Source: Pseudomonadota bacterium (lineage in GTDB: Bacteria > Pseudomonadota > Gammaproteobacteria > Enterobacterales > Enterobacteriaceae). From it: a DNA stretch of 39,724 nucleotides. Every line of letters begins with the position of its first letter. Position 1 is the first letter of the stretch. Location: positions 1 through 39,724 of the forward strand of contig JAGTSE010000039.1 of the NCBI GenBank assembly GCA_018261615.1. Direction: 5' to 3'. The notes under the pieces are model-generated. The model saw only the letters and a list, made by a program, of their open reading frames with translations. It did no database searches and was not told where the DNA came from. Both the position numbers and the translations under genes were made by a program. This document shows positions 25,653 to 33,594 of this stretch, in pieces.

Positions 25653-26702
25653 TTATGCCATCAGGTGATGAACGGCCAGATTAATCGCACCGCCGCCGAC
25701 AATCAGCCAGACAAACAGCAGTAATCCCATCACCAGCGGTTTCGCACCAGCATTCTTCAGCGCGCTGATATGGGTGGTCAACCCCAGCGCCGCCATCGCC
25801 ATCGCCAGCAGCAGAGTATCCAGTGTGTTCAACGCATTCACAGCAGAGGGGGGTAGCAGGTGGAACGAGTTAAACACCGCTACTGCGATAAAACCAAGCG
25901 CAAACCATGGGATCGTCAGCTTACTTTTTTCTGCACCTGCCTGCGGGCTGAGTTGTTTGATGCGTGTCGCCAGCAGCAATAAGAAGGGAGCCAGCATCAT
26001 GACGCGCAGCATTTTTGCGATCACTGCCGCGTTTTCAGCATCGGGGCTGATGGCATGCCCGGCGGCAACCACCTGTGCCACTTCATGCACGGTAGAGCCA
26101 ATCCAGATGCCATAGGTTTCCGGGCTGAACCACTGACCCAGCAGCGGGTAAAGTGCAGGGTAAATAAAGATCGCCAGCGTACCAAAGATCACCACGGTCG
26201 CCACGGCCACGGTGACTTTGCTGGCCTCGGCTTTGACCACGGGTTCTGTTGCCAGCACGGCGGCCGCCCCGCAAATACTGCTACCAGCGCCAATCAGCCA
26301 ACTGGTTTTTTTATCCAGCCCAAAGACTTTTTGCCCAAGGAAGCAGGCCAGCAAAAAGGTGCTGGAGAGCGTCAGCGTATCAATGGCAATCCCGCTTACG
26401 CCGACATCGGCAATTTGCGAAAATGTCAGGCGAAAACCGTACAGAATAATGCCAAGCCGCAGCAAATGCTGTTTCGCAAACAGTACGCCTCTGTCGCATT
26501 GCGTATGCAGGGCAGGGTAGAGAGTGTTGCCGATAACCATACCGATAAGGATCGCCAGTGTCAGGGCGCTTAATCCCATTCCTGCCACCGACGGGATTGC
26601 ACCAAGCCACAGGGCGAGACCCGTAATGAAACCGCTGAGCAACAGGCCAGGGATAAAACGCCAGGCCAGATGACGATGAGTCTGTAGTGTGATTTCAGTC
26701 AT
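25653..26702 (-). CDS. yeiH: YeiH, PSE-family (UPF0324) membrane protein
   Basis: This 349-residue inner-membrane protein of about 10 TM segments belongs to the putative sulfate exporter (Cons_hypoth698) family. The open frame extends to 26738, but the ATG at 26702 follows AAGGAGAAGG and gives the E. coli length of 349. Family-conserved stretches are WLIGAGSSICGAAAVLAT and GSTVHEVAQVVAAG. It is divergent from yeiE. YeiE is reported to sense sulfite in a related enterobacterium, so export of an oxidised sulfur compound is a plausible but unproven role. Confidence 0.92.
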   Translation of the reverse strand: MTEITLQTHRHLAWRFIPGLLLSGFITGLALWLGAIPSVAGMGLSALTLAILIGMVIGNTLYPALHTQCDRGVLFAKQHLLRLGIILYGFRLTFSQIADVGVSGIAIDTLTLSSTFLLACFLGQKVFGLDKKTSWLIGAGSSICGAAAVLATEPVVKAEASKVTVAVATVVIFGTLAIFIYPALYPLLGQWFSPETYGIWIGSTVHEVAQVVAAGHAISPDAENAAVIAKMLRVMMLAPFLLLLATRIKQLSPQAGAEKSKLTIPWFALGFIAVAVFNSFHLLPPSAVNALNTLDTLLLAMAMAALGLTTHISALKNAGAKPLVMGLLLFVWLIVGGGAINLAVHHLMA

Positions 26703-26755
26703 AACCTTCTCCTTTTGATGGATAAAAGGGTAAGGCACGCTGGTTTAAAGGTAAA

Positions 26756-26779
26756 ATTGATTATATATTTATAATCAAT
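26756..26779. promoter_or_regulatory. 24-bp palindrome between yeiH and yeiE (probable YeiE operator)
   Basis: ATTGATTATA-TATT-TATAATCAAT is a perfect 10-bp dyad, AT-rich and with several T-N11-A pairings, as LysR-type regulators prefer. It lies 24 bases before the yeiE ATG and 53 before yeiH. Confidence 0.65.
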
Positions 26780-26803
26780 CTTTATAAGTGGTAAGTGACA
26801 GCT

Positions 26804-27670
26804 ATGCATATAACGTTGCGTCAGTTGGAAGTCTTCGCCGAAGTGCTGAAAAGCGGCTCCACCACGCAGGCCGCGCAGATGCTGGCTCTCTCCCAGTCGG
26901 CGGTGAGTGCTGCGCTTACCGACCTGGAAGGGCAGTTGGGCGTGCAACTGTTTGACCGCGTCGGTAAGCGGCTGGTGGTGAACGAACATGGGCGGCTGCT
27001 CTATCCGCGAGCGCTGGCAGCGCTGGAGCAGGCAACGGACATTGAGCAGTTGTTTCGCGAAGATAACGGCGCCATCCGCGTTTTTGCCAGCAGCACCATC
27101 GGTAACTACATTCTGCCGGAAGTGATTGCCCGCTACCGTCGCGATTTCCCCGATTTGCCGCTGGAGCTGAGCGTCGGCAATAGCCAGGATGTGATCAATG
27201 CGGTAGCCGATTTCCGCGTGGATATCGGCCTGATTGAAGGGCCGTGCCACACCGCGGAGATTATTGCCGAACCGTGGCTGGAAGATGAACTGGTGGTTTT
27301 CGCGACGCCTTCCTCGCCGTTATTGCAGGGGCCGGTCACGCTGCAGCAACTGGCAGCCGCGCCATGGATCCTGCGAGAACGTGGTTCGGGTACGCGGGAA
27401 CTTGTTGATTATTTGCTGCTGTCGCAACTGCCGCAGTTTCATCTCGGTATGGAGTTGGGTAACTCGGAAGCCATCAAGCATGCGGTACGCCACGGGCTGG
27501 GCATCAGTTGCCTGTCGCGCCGCGTGATTGCCGAACAACTGGAAAGCGGTTCGCTGGTGGAAGTACCCATTCCGCTGCCGCGCCTGGTGCGCACGCTGTG
27601 GCTCATCCACCATCGCCAGAAACACCTCTCAAGCGCATTACAGCGCTTTATTAGCTATTGCTCTCTCTGA
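26804..27670 (+). CDS. yeiE: YeiE, LysR-type transcriptional regulator
   Basis: This 288-residue regulator has an N-terminal winged helix-turn-helix (SGSTTQAAQMLALSQSAVSAAL, shown here as residues about 18-39) and a C-terminal LysR substrate-binding domain (about 88-285). I chose the ATG at 26804, which begins MHITLRQLEVF as in E. coli YeiE, over the one three codons earlier. In Salmonella and Cronobacter, YeiE affects motility and virulence and responds to sulfite. It is divergent from its likely target yeiH, with a palindrome between them. The stop codon overlaps the base of a 15-bp hairpin. Confidence 0.93.
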   Translation: MHITLRQLEVFAEVLKSGSTTQAAQMLALSQSAVSAALTDLEGQLGVQLFDRVGKRLVVNEHGRLLYPRALAALEQATDIEQLFREDNGAIRVFASSTIGNYILPEVIARYRRDFPDLPLELSVGNSQDVINAVADFRVDIGLIEGPCHTAEIIAEPWLEDELVVFATPSSPLLQGPVTLQQLAAAPWILRERGSGTRELVDYLLLSQLPQFHLGMELGNSEAIKHAVRHGLGISCLSRRVIAEQLESGSLVEVPIPLPRLVRTLWLIHHRQKHLSSALQRFISYCSL

Positions 27671-27702
27671 TGTTACGAGCCTGTCGGCAGGTTCGTAACA
27701 TC
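27669..27702 (+). terminator. 15-bp hairpin at the yeiE stop codon
   Basis: GATGTTACGAGCCTG / CAGGTTCGTAACATC pair with one G-U and a TCGG tetraloop. The stem starts inside the stop codon. No T run follows, so whether it terminates transcription is uncertain; it may instead protect the 3' end. Confidence 0.5.
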
Positions 27703-27790
27703 AACGATTCACTGCTTTACTTATAATTCGCCACCTATCATGAAGCTCTCTAATATGACGTGTTTTATACCGGAAGGGGGGCGTTTCGTT

Positions 27791-27799
27791 TGCTACAAT
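27791..27799 (+). promoter_or_regulatory. Extended -10 promoter of lysP
   Basis: TGC-TACAAT is a good extended -10 element located 35 bases before the ATG. No convincing -35 lies at the proper distance. The ribosome site GGATGG is rather far (about 14 bases) from the start. Confidence 0.55.
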
Positions 27800-27833
27800 C
27801 GCGCCTCATTTTTTGGATGGATAGCATTTTCTT

Positions 27834-29303
27834 ATGGTTTCCGAAATTAAAACCACAGAAGCGCCCACGCTTCGTCGTGAACTTAAGGCGCGTCATTTGA
27901 CGATGATCGCCATTGGCGGTTCCATTGGTACAGGTTTGTTTGTCGCATCAGGGGCGACCATTTCTTCAGCGGGCCCGGGCGGGGCGCTGTTCTCCTATAT
28001 TCTGATCGGCCTGATGGTCTATTTCCTGATGACCAGCCTCGGCGAACTCGCCGCCTTTATGCCGGTTTCGGGTTCATTCTCCACTTATGGTCAAAAATAC
28101 GTTGAAGAAGGCTTTGGCTTCGCGCTGGGCTGGAACTACTGGTACAACTGGGCGGTCACCATTGCCGTCGACCTTGTGGCCTCGCAACTGGTGATGACCT
28201 GGTGGTTCCCGGATACGCCCGGCTGGATCTGGAGTGCGCTGTTCCTGGCGGTGATCTTCCTGCTTAACTACATCTCAGTAAAAGGCTTTGGTGAAGCAGA
28301 GTACTGGTTCTCGCTGATCAAAGTCGCCACGGTCATTATCTTTATCGTGGTTGGCGTGATGATGATCGTCGGTATCTTCCAGGGTGATAAACCGGCGGGC
28401 TGGAGCAACTGGACGATTGGTGATGCGCCGTTTGCCGGTGGTTTTTCGGCGATGATTGGCGTGGCGATGATTGTCGGCTTCTCCTTTCAGGGCACCGAAC
28501 TGATTGGTATTGCGGCGGGCGAATCTGAAAATCCTGAGAAAAACATTCCGCGCGCGGTTCGCCAGGTATTCTGGCGTATTCTGCTGTTCTATGTGTTTGC
28601 CATCCTGATTATCAGCCTGATTATTCCGTATACCGATCCGAGCCTGCTGCGTAACGATGTAAAAGACATCAGCGTCAGCCCGTTTACGCTGGTGTTCGAA
28701 CATGCCGGTCTGCTCTCCGCGGCGGCGGTAATGAATGCGGTGATCCTGACGGCGGTGCTTTCTGCCGGTAACTCCGGTATGTACGCTTCCACGCGTATGC
28801 TCTATACCCTGGCCTGCGATGGTAAAGCGCCACGTATTTTCGCTAAATTGTCGAAGGGCGGCGTGCCGCGTAATGCACTGTATGCCACTACGGTGATCGC
28901 CGGGCTGTGCTTCCTGACCTCAATGTTCGGTAACCAGACCGTTTACCTGTGGCTGCTGAACACCTCCGGGATGACCGGCTTTATTGCCTGGCTCGGTATC
29001 GCGATCAGCCATTATCGCTTCCGTCGCGGTTACGTTGCGCAGGGTCACTCGCTGAATGATCTGCCATACCGTTCCGGTTTCTTCCCGCTTGGGCCGATCT
29101 TCGCCTTCGTGCTCTGTTTGATAATCACCCTTGGGCAGAACTATCAGGCATTTCTCGCCGATTCCATCAACTGGGGCGCGGTTGCTGCCACCTATATTGG
29201 TATCCCGCTGTTCCTGGTGATTTGGCTTGGTTACAAATGGACCAAAGGCACCCGCTTCGTAGGCTATAGCGAAATGGAGTTCCCGGAACACTTTAACAAA
29301 TAA
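27834..29303 (+). CDS. lysP: LysP, lysine-specific permease
   Basis: This 489-residue, 12-TM amino acid permease (AAT/APC superfamily) imports L-lysine by proton symport. It has the same length and near-identical motifs to E. coli LysP. The N-terminal amphipathic segment LRRELKARHLTMIAIGGSIGTGLF leads into TM1, whose GGSIGTG motif binds substrate. EGFGFALGWNYWYNW and GFSFQGTELIGIAAGE are also typical. In E. coli, LysP is also a co-sensor of CadC. It lacks the neighbouring cirA of K-12: fghA follows on the other strand. Confidence 0.96.
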   Translation: MVSEIKTTEAPTLRRELKARHLTMIAIGGSIGTGLFVASGATISSAGPGGALFSYILIGLMVYFLMTSLGELAAFMPVSGSFSTYGQKYVEEGFGFALGWNYWYNWAVTIAVDLVASQLVMTWWFPDTPGWIWSALFLAVIFLLNYISVKGFGEAEYWFSLIKVATVIIFIVVGVMMIVGIFQGDKPAGWSNWTIGDAPFAGGFSAMIGVAMIVGFSFQGTELIGIAAGESENPEKNIPRAVRQVFWRILLFYVFAILIISLIIPYTDPSLLRNDVKDISVSPFTLVFEHAGLLSAAAVMNAVILTAVLSAGNSGMYASTRMLYTLACDGKAPRIFAKLSKGGVPRNALYATTVIAGLCFLTSMFGNQTVYLWLLNTSGMTGFIAWLGIAISHYRFRRGYVAQGHSLNDLPYRSGFFPLGPIFAFVLCLIITLGQNYQAFLADSINWGAVAATYIGIPLFLVIWLGYKWTKGTRFVGYSEMEFPEHFNK

Positions 29304-29315
29304 ATTCACTCTTTT

Positions 29316-29340
29316 AGCCCTCGTTATGAGGGCTTTTTTT
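29316..29340 (+). terminator. Terminator of lysP
   Basis: AGCCCTC / GAGGGCT with a 5-nt loop and seven T, 12 bases past the lysP stop codon. Confidence 0.93.
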
Positions 29341-29357
29341 GTGCGCCTTGGGTGCCG

Positions 29358-30194
29358 TTATTTCAGCAAATACTGCGCATGGAAGCGCAGATGATCTTCA
29401 ATAAAGGAGGCAATAAAGAAGTAGCTGTGATCGTACCCGGACTGGATACGCAGCGTCAGCGGCCAGCCTTTTTGTCGCGCTACTTCCGCCAGCCGCGCTG
29501 GTTGCAGTTGATCGGCCAGGAACGGATCGTTATCCCCCTGGTCGATAAGCGTCGGGATTGCATCGGCCTCTGCGCTTTCCAGCATCAGTGCGCAGCTATC
29601 CCACTCACGCCACAAGGCGGCGTCATTGCCCAGATACGCGGTGAACGCTTTCTGTCCCCACGGTACCTGCAACGGATTAACAATTGGCGCAAACGCTGAC
29701 ACGCTGGTATAACGCCCCGGGTTTTTCAGCGCCATAATCAATGCTCCATGGCCGCCCATTGAATGGCCGCTAATGGAGCAACGCGGGCCGACGTTAAATT
29801 CAGCCTGAATCAGCGCCGATAACTCGTCACGCAGATAATCATACATCCGGTAGTGCGCCGCCCACGGTTGTTGCGTGGCATTGAGGTAGAATCCTGCGCC
29901 TTTGCCCAGATCGTAGCCGTCAGCATCAGTTACTGCGTCGCCGCGCGGGCTGGTATCCGGCATCACCAGTACAATCCCCAGTTCCGCCGCGACACGCTGT
30001 GCGCCCGCTTTGGTGGTGAAGTTTTCATCATTACAGGTCAGCCCGGAGAGCCAGAACAGTACCGGCGGCGGCGTTACACTGCACGGCGGCGGTAAAAAGA
30101 TGCTAAAGGTCATCGAACAGTTGAGTACGGTGGAGTCGTGACGCCAGCGCTGTTGCCAGCCTTCGAAACAGCGGTGCTCTTCGAGCATTTCCAT
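29358..30194 (-). CDS. fghA: S-formylglutathione hydrolase YeiG
   Basis: This 278-residue alpha/beta-hydrolase of the esterase D family hydrolyses S-formylglutathione to formate and glutathione, the last step of glutathione-dependent formaldehyde detoxification. The nucleophile Ser145 lies in GHSMGGHGA. The expected Asp is in LIDQGDND (about 221-223), and His256 in GYDHSYFF. Length equals E. coli YeiG (278). The frmAB operon is not in the window, so this is the stand-alone, housekeeping paralogue. It is divergent from the MFS gene. Confidence 0.94.
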   Translation of the reverse strand: MEMLEEHRCFEGWQQRWRHDSTVLNCSMTFSIFLPPPCSVTPPPVLFWLSGLTCNDENFTTKAGAQRVAAELGIVLVMPDTSPRGDAVTDADGYDLGKGAGFYLNATQQPWAAHYRMYDYLRDELSALIQAEFNVGPRCSISGHSMGGHGALIMALKNPGRYTSVSAFAPIVNPLQVPWGQKAFTAYLGNDAALWREWDSCALMLESAEADAIPTLIDQGDNDPFLADQLQPARLAEVARQKGWPLTLRIQSGYDHSYFFIASFIEDHLRFHAQYLLK

Positions 30195-30340
30195 GCAGGG
30201 CTCCTCAGGTATTCACGGTTAAAAATAAGTAACATCCTGGTATCATACAGATTATTCCCTTAGCTGAGTAACTTTCACTTTCACCTGCATTTAACCTGTT
30301 GCATCATAAATGAAACTTATTACTAACATTTGGAGGGGCC

Positions 30341-31468
30341 ATGGCGCAGCGAGTAGCGCTCTGCGGCTTTATTGTGTTGGTAGTAGCGATGGGGATTGGC
30401 CGCTTTGCGTTTACCCCGCAGGTGCCGTTGATGATCCGCGACGGGCAGCTCACGCTGACCAGCGCTGGTCTTGTTGCCGCCATTAACTACCTTGGTTATT
30501 TGCTTGGCGCCTGGGATGCGATGCGCGCGCAGCGGCATATCGAGCTGCGCCTGTGGTTTGGTATCAGCGGCGCGGTTGCGCTGACGTTTCTTTCTGCTAT
30601 AGCGGATAACGCGTTGGTTCATGGCGTGTTACGGCTGGTGATTGGCACGATGAGCGGCTGGGCGATGGTGCTGATCGCCGCATGGAGTAATGAGCGGCTG
30701 GCGCATGCCGGTAAACCTGGACTGAGCGCGGCAGTGTTTGCTGGCCCCGGCGCCGGGATTGCCATCAGTGGCCTGCTGGCGGTGGCGATTCAGGCGAAAG
30801 GCTTAAGTGCGGCTTCCGCCTGGCAGGTGTATGGCGTGCTGGCATTGCTGCTGGTGGCGCTGATCGCCCGCTATCTGCCGCGCCCTGGCGAGTGGCACCG
30901 CACCGGAACACAACCGCAGCCGCTGCGCCTGACGGCAAATCTGAAACGGTTGGTGTGGAGCTACAGCCTTGCCGGATTCGGTTATATTCTGCCCGCGACG
31001 TTTCTGTCGCAAATGGCTGCGCTGCGTTTTCCCGGCAGTCTGTTCGCGCAGTTCGTCTGGCCGGTGTTCGGTGCGGCAGCGGTGGTGGGGATTGCGCTCA
31101 GTATCCTGCTACGTCATGTGGGGCACAGCCACCAACGGCTGGCGATCGTGCTGTGGTTGCAGGGTGCTGGCGTGCTGGCTGCCTGGTTGCTGCCAGGCAT
31201 GAGCGGGCTGGTGTGCGGCGCGTTACTGGTTGGCGGCGGATTTCTCTGCGCGGTACAGCTTTCATTGTTGTATGGGCGCGAGCTTGCACCCGATCACACA
31301 CGTTATATGGCCGGGTTGCTGACCACCGGCTATGCCGTCGGGCAACTGGTTGGTCCGATGACGTCGGCGCTCTCCACCTGGCTGACGCAACGCCTTGAAC
31401 CGGCGCTCGGAGTGGCGGCGATAGCGCTGCTGATCGGCGGCTTACTGGTGTGGAAACGCAGCGTCTGA
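30341..31468 (+). CDS. YbfB/YjiJ-family MFS transporter
   Basis: This 375-residue integral membrane protein resembles the YbfB/YjiJ (MFS_4) family. It starts with RVALCGFIVLVVAMGIGRFAFTPQVPLM, a hallmark of that family, and has 11-12 hydrophobic segments. LRLVIGTMSGWAMVLIAAWS and VFAGPGAGIAISGLLA are also characteristic. The substrate is unknown. The start ATG at 30341 has a GGAGGGG Shine-Dalgarno. It is inserted between fghA and folE, which are direct neighbours in E. coli K-12, and the folE promoter overlaps its 3' end. No sequence defect is visible. Confidence 0.85.
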   Translation: MAQRVALCGFIVLVVAMGIGRFAFTPQVPLMIRDGQLTLTSAGLVAAINYLGYLLGAWDAMRAQRHIELRLWFGISGAVALTFLSAIADNALVHGVLRLVIGTMSGWAMVLIAAWSNERLAHAGKPGLSAAVFAGPGAGIAISGLLAVAIQAKGLSAASAWQVYGVLALLLVALIARYLPRPGEWHRTGTQPQPLRLTANLKRLVWSYSLAGFGYILPATFLSQMAALRFPGSLFAQFVWPVFGAAAVVGIALSILLRHVGHSHQRLAIVLWLQGAGVLAAWLLPGMSGLVCGALLVGGGFLCAVQLSLLYGRELAPDHTRYMAGLLTTGYAVGQLVGPMTSALSTWLTQRLEPALGVAAIALLIGGLLVWKRSV

Positions 31469-31485
31469 AAGGCAATGACGATTTC

Positions 31486-31491
31486 TATAAT
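31486..31491 (+). promoter_or_regulatory. Possible folE promoter -10
   Basis: A consensus TATAAT occurs 102 bases before the folE ATG and 18 bases after the MFS stop. The -35 region (near 31463) is weak. Confidence 0.35.
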
Positions 31492-31513
31492 TATCACTAG
31501 CGGGACTGGATTA

Positions 31514-31564
31514 TGTGCGCGACCTCACGCACAATGTCCGCTCACTTCGCCGTAGCTGGCGAAG
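31514..31564 (+). other. Two consecutive hairpins in the folE leader
   Basis: TGTGCG / CGCACA (31514-31533, 8-nt loop) and CTTCGCC / GGCGAAG (31545-31564, 6-nt loop) lie between the candidate promoter and the folE Shine-Dalgarno. Neither has a T run. No known riboswitch pattern is recognised. Confidence 0.5.
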
Positions 31565-31592
31565 AATGCCACACCTGCAGGAGAAAAATAAT

Positions 31593-32261
31593 ATGTCATC
31601 ACTCAGTAAAGAAGCGGCGCTCGTTCACGAGGCTCTGGTCGCCCGCGGCCTGGAAACACCGCTGCGCCCTCCGGTGCGCGAAATGGATAACGAAACCCGT
31701 AAGCGTCTTATTTCCGGGCATATGACCGAGATTATGCAGCTATTAAATCTCGATCTGAATGATGACAGCCTGATGGAAACGCCGCATCGCATCGCCAAAA
31801 TGTATGTCGATGAAATTTTCTCCGGCCTCGATTACGCCAATTTCCCGAAAATCACCGTCATTGAGAACAAAATGAAGGTGGATGAAATGGTGACGGTGCG
31901 TGATATTACGCTGACCAGCACCTGCGAGCACCATTTTGTGACTATCGACGGCAAAGCGACGGTGGCCTACATTCCGAAAGAGTCGGTAATTGGTCTGTCA
32001 AAAATCAACCGTATCGTGCAGTTTTTCGCCCAGCGTCCGCAGGTGCAGGAGCGCCTAACGCAGCAGATCCTGACGGCGCTACAAACGCTGCTGGGTACCA
32101 ACAATGTCGCAGTATCTATTGATGCCGTACATTATTGCGTCAAAGCACGCGGCATTCGTGACGCCACCAGCGCCACCACCACTACCTCGCTCGGTGGGCT
32201 GTTTAAGTCCAGCCAGAATACCCGCCAGGAGTTCCTGCGCGCCGTACGCCACAGTAACTGA
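31593..32261 (+). CDS. folE: GTP cyclohydrolase I
   Basis: This 222-residue enzyme, the same length as in E. coli, converts GTP to dihydroneopterin triphosphate, the first step of folate and queuosine synthesis. Zinc ligands are Cys111 and His114 in TSTCEHHF and the Cys of HYCVKARG (near 182). The frame extends upstream to 31515, but the ATG at 31593 is preceded by AGGAG and gives MSSLSKEAALVHEAL, the conserved N terminus. yeiB follows 17 bases later, as in E. coli, so the two are probably co-transcribed. Confidence 0.97.
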   Translation: MSSLSKEAALVHEALVARGLETPLRPPVREMDNETRKRLISGHMTEIMQLLNLDLNDDSLMETPHRIAKMYVDEIFSGLDYANFPKITVIENKMKVDEMVTVRDITLTSTCEHHFVTIDGKATVAYIPKESVIGLSKINRIVQFFAQRPQVQERLTQQILTALQTLLGTNNVAVSIDAVHYCVKARGIRDATSATTTTSLGGLFKSSQNTRQEFLRAVRHSN

Positions 32262-32278
32262 TTCGCCGGGAGCCAGAC

Positions 32279-33439
32279 ATGGAGAGAAATGTCACGCTGG
32301 ATTTCGTTCGTGGCATCGCCATTCTTGGTATTCTGCTGCTGAATATTACCGCCTTCGGTTTGCCGAAGGCGGCCTATCTGAATCCCGCCTGGTATGGTGA
32401 CATCACGCAGCGCGATGCCTGGACATGGGCGCTGCTCGATCTGTTCGCTCAGGTGAAATTTCTCTCGCTGTTCGCCATTCTGTTCGGCGCCGGGCTGCAA
32501 ATGCTGCTGCCGCGCGGTAAACGCTGGATCCAGTCGCGCCTGACGCTTTTGGTCATTCTCGGGTTTATACACGGCCTCTTTTTCTGGGATGGCGATATTC
32601 TGCTGGCTTATGGGCTGGTAGGACTGATTGCCTGGAGGATGATCCGCGACGCGCAAAGCGTGAAGACGATGTTCAATACCGGCGTGGTGCTGTATCTGAT
32701 TGGCATCGCCGTACTGCTGTTGCTGGGCGCTATTTCCGGTAGTGCGCCTAACCGCTCCTGGCTGCCGGACGCCGCCAATGTGCAGTATGAAATGTGGTGG
32801 AAAACCAGTGGCGGCTTTACTGAGGCACTCAGTAACCGCGCGGATATGCTGTCGAATGCGCTACTGGCGCTGGGGGCGCAATATGGCTGGCAACTGGCCG
32901 GTATGATGCTGCTGGGTGCGGCGCTAATGCGTAGCGGCTGGCTGAGAGGGCAGTTCAGTCTTCATCACTACCGGCGTGTTGGCGCACTGCTGATTGGGCT
33001 TGGTATGTTGGTCAACATTCCGTCTATTGTTGCGCAGTGGCAGCTTGGCTGGTCTTACCGCTGGTGCGCTTTCTTTTTGCAGGCGCCGCGAGAACTCGGC
33101 GGACCGATGCAGGCAATAGGCTATGCCGCGCTGGCGTGGGGGTTCTGGCCGCAGATCTGCGGCAGTAAATTGGTGAGCGCGATTGCCTGTGTTGGCAGGA
33201 TGGCGCTGAGTAACTATCTGCTGCAAACGCTGATTTGCACCACGCTGTTTAATCATCTTGGTCTGTTTATGAAGTTTAACCGTCTGCAACTTCTGGCGTT
33301 TGTACCGCTGATATGGGCGGTCAACATCCTCTTCTCCGTATTCTGGCTTAAACATTTCCGCCAGGGTCCCCTGGAGTGGTTGTGGCGGCGATTAACCGCT
33401 CGTGCTTCAGGGACATCATTAGAACGCACATCCAGATAA
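32279..33439 (+). CDS. yeiB: YeiB, DUF418 membrane protein
   Basis: This 386-residue protein (385 in E. coli) is predicted to span the inner membrane 9-10 times. It has the DUF418/heparan-alpha-glucosaminide N-acetyltransferase-like start LDFVRGIAILGILLLNI, followed by LFGAGLQMLL and, near the C terminus, the conserved CVGRMALSNYLLQTLI. The function is unknown. A role in moving acyl or acetyl groups across the membrane has been suggested for the superfamily. Its gene follows folE directly and ends 155 bases before galS. Confidence 0.93.
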   Translation: MERNVTLDFVRGIAILGILLLNITAFGLPKAAYLNPAWYGDITQRDAWTWALLDLFAQVKFLSLFAILFGAGLQMLLPRGKRWIQSRLTLLVILGFIHGLFFWDGDILLAYGLVGLIAWRMIRDAQSVKTMFNTGVVLYLIGIAVLLLLGAISGSAPNRSWLPDAANVQYEMWWKTSGGFTEALSNRADMLSNALLALGAQYGWQLAGMMLLGAALMRSGWLRGQFSLHHYRRVGALLIGLGMLVNIPSIVAQWQLGWSYRWCAFFLQAPRELGGPMQAIGYAALAWGFWPQICGSKLVSAIACVGRMALSNYLLQTLICTTLFNHLGLFMKFNRLQLLAFVPLIWAVNILFSVFWLKHFRQGPLEWLWRRLTARASGTSLERTSR

Positions 33440-33469
33440 CGATCCCGATCACAATCATTAACAAAATGG

Positions 33470-33485
33470 ATGTAACCGCTTCCAT
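33470..33485 (+). promoter_or_regulatory. Gal operator at the galS promoter
   Basis: ATGTAACCGCTTCCAT fits the GalR/GalS operator pattern (GTGNAANCGNTTNCAC) and lies at about -60 of the deduced start point, as in the gal and mgl operons. Confidence 0.8.
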
Positions 33486-33488
33486 TCA

Positions 33489-33504
33489 TGTGAAGTCACT
33501 CACG
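33489..33504 (+). promoter_or_regulatory. CRP site at the galS promoter
   Basis: TGTGA-AGTCAC-TCACG matches 9 of 10 positions of the CRP consensus. It is centred 41.5 bases before the start point predicted from the extended -10 TGC-CAGAAT (33523-33531). Confidence 0.8.
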
Positions 33505-33522
33505 TAGCATTTCTGCACCGAC

Positions 33523-33531
33523 TGCCAGAAT
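33523..33531 (+). promoter_or_regulatory. galS promoter -10 (extended)
   Basis: TGC-CAGAAT has 4 of 6 matches plus the TGn extension. It sits at the correct distance from the CRP site for class II activation. Confidence 0.55.
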
Positions 33532-33594
33532 AGCCTCCTTACTTAACCCAGGGGGTGAGTGTGAACAGCCGCAATCCAGAAAAGGTGGGTGAAA

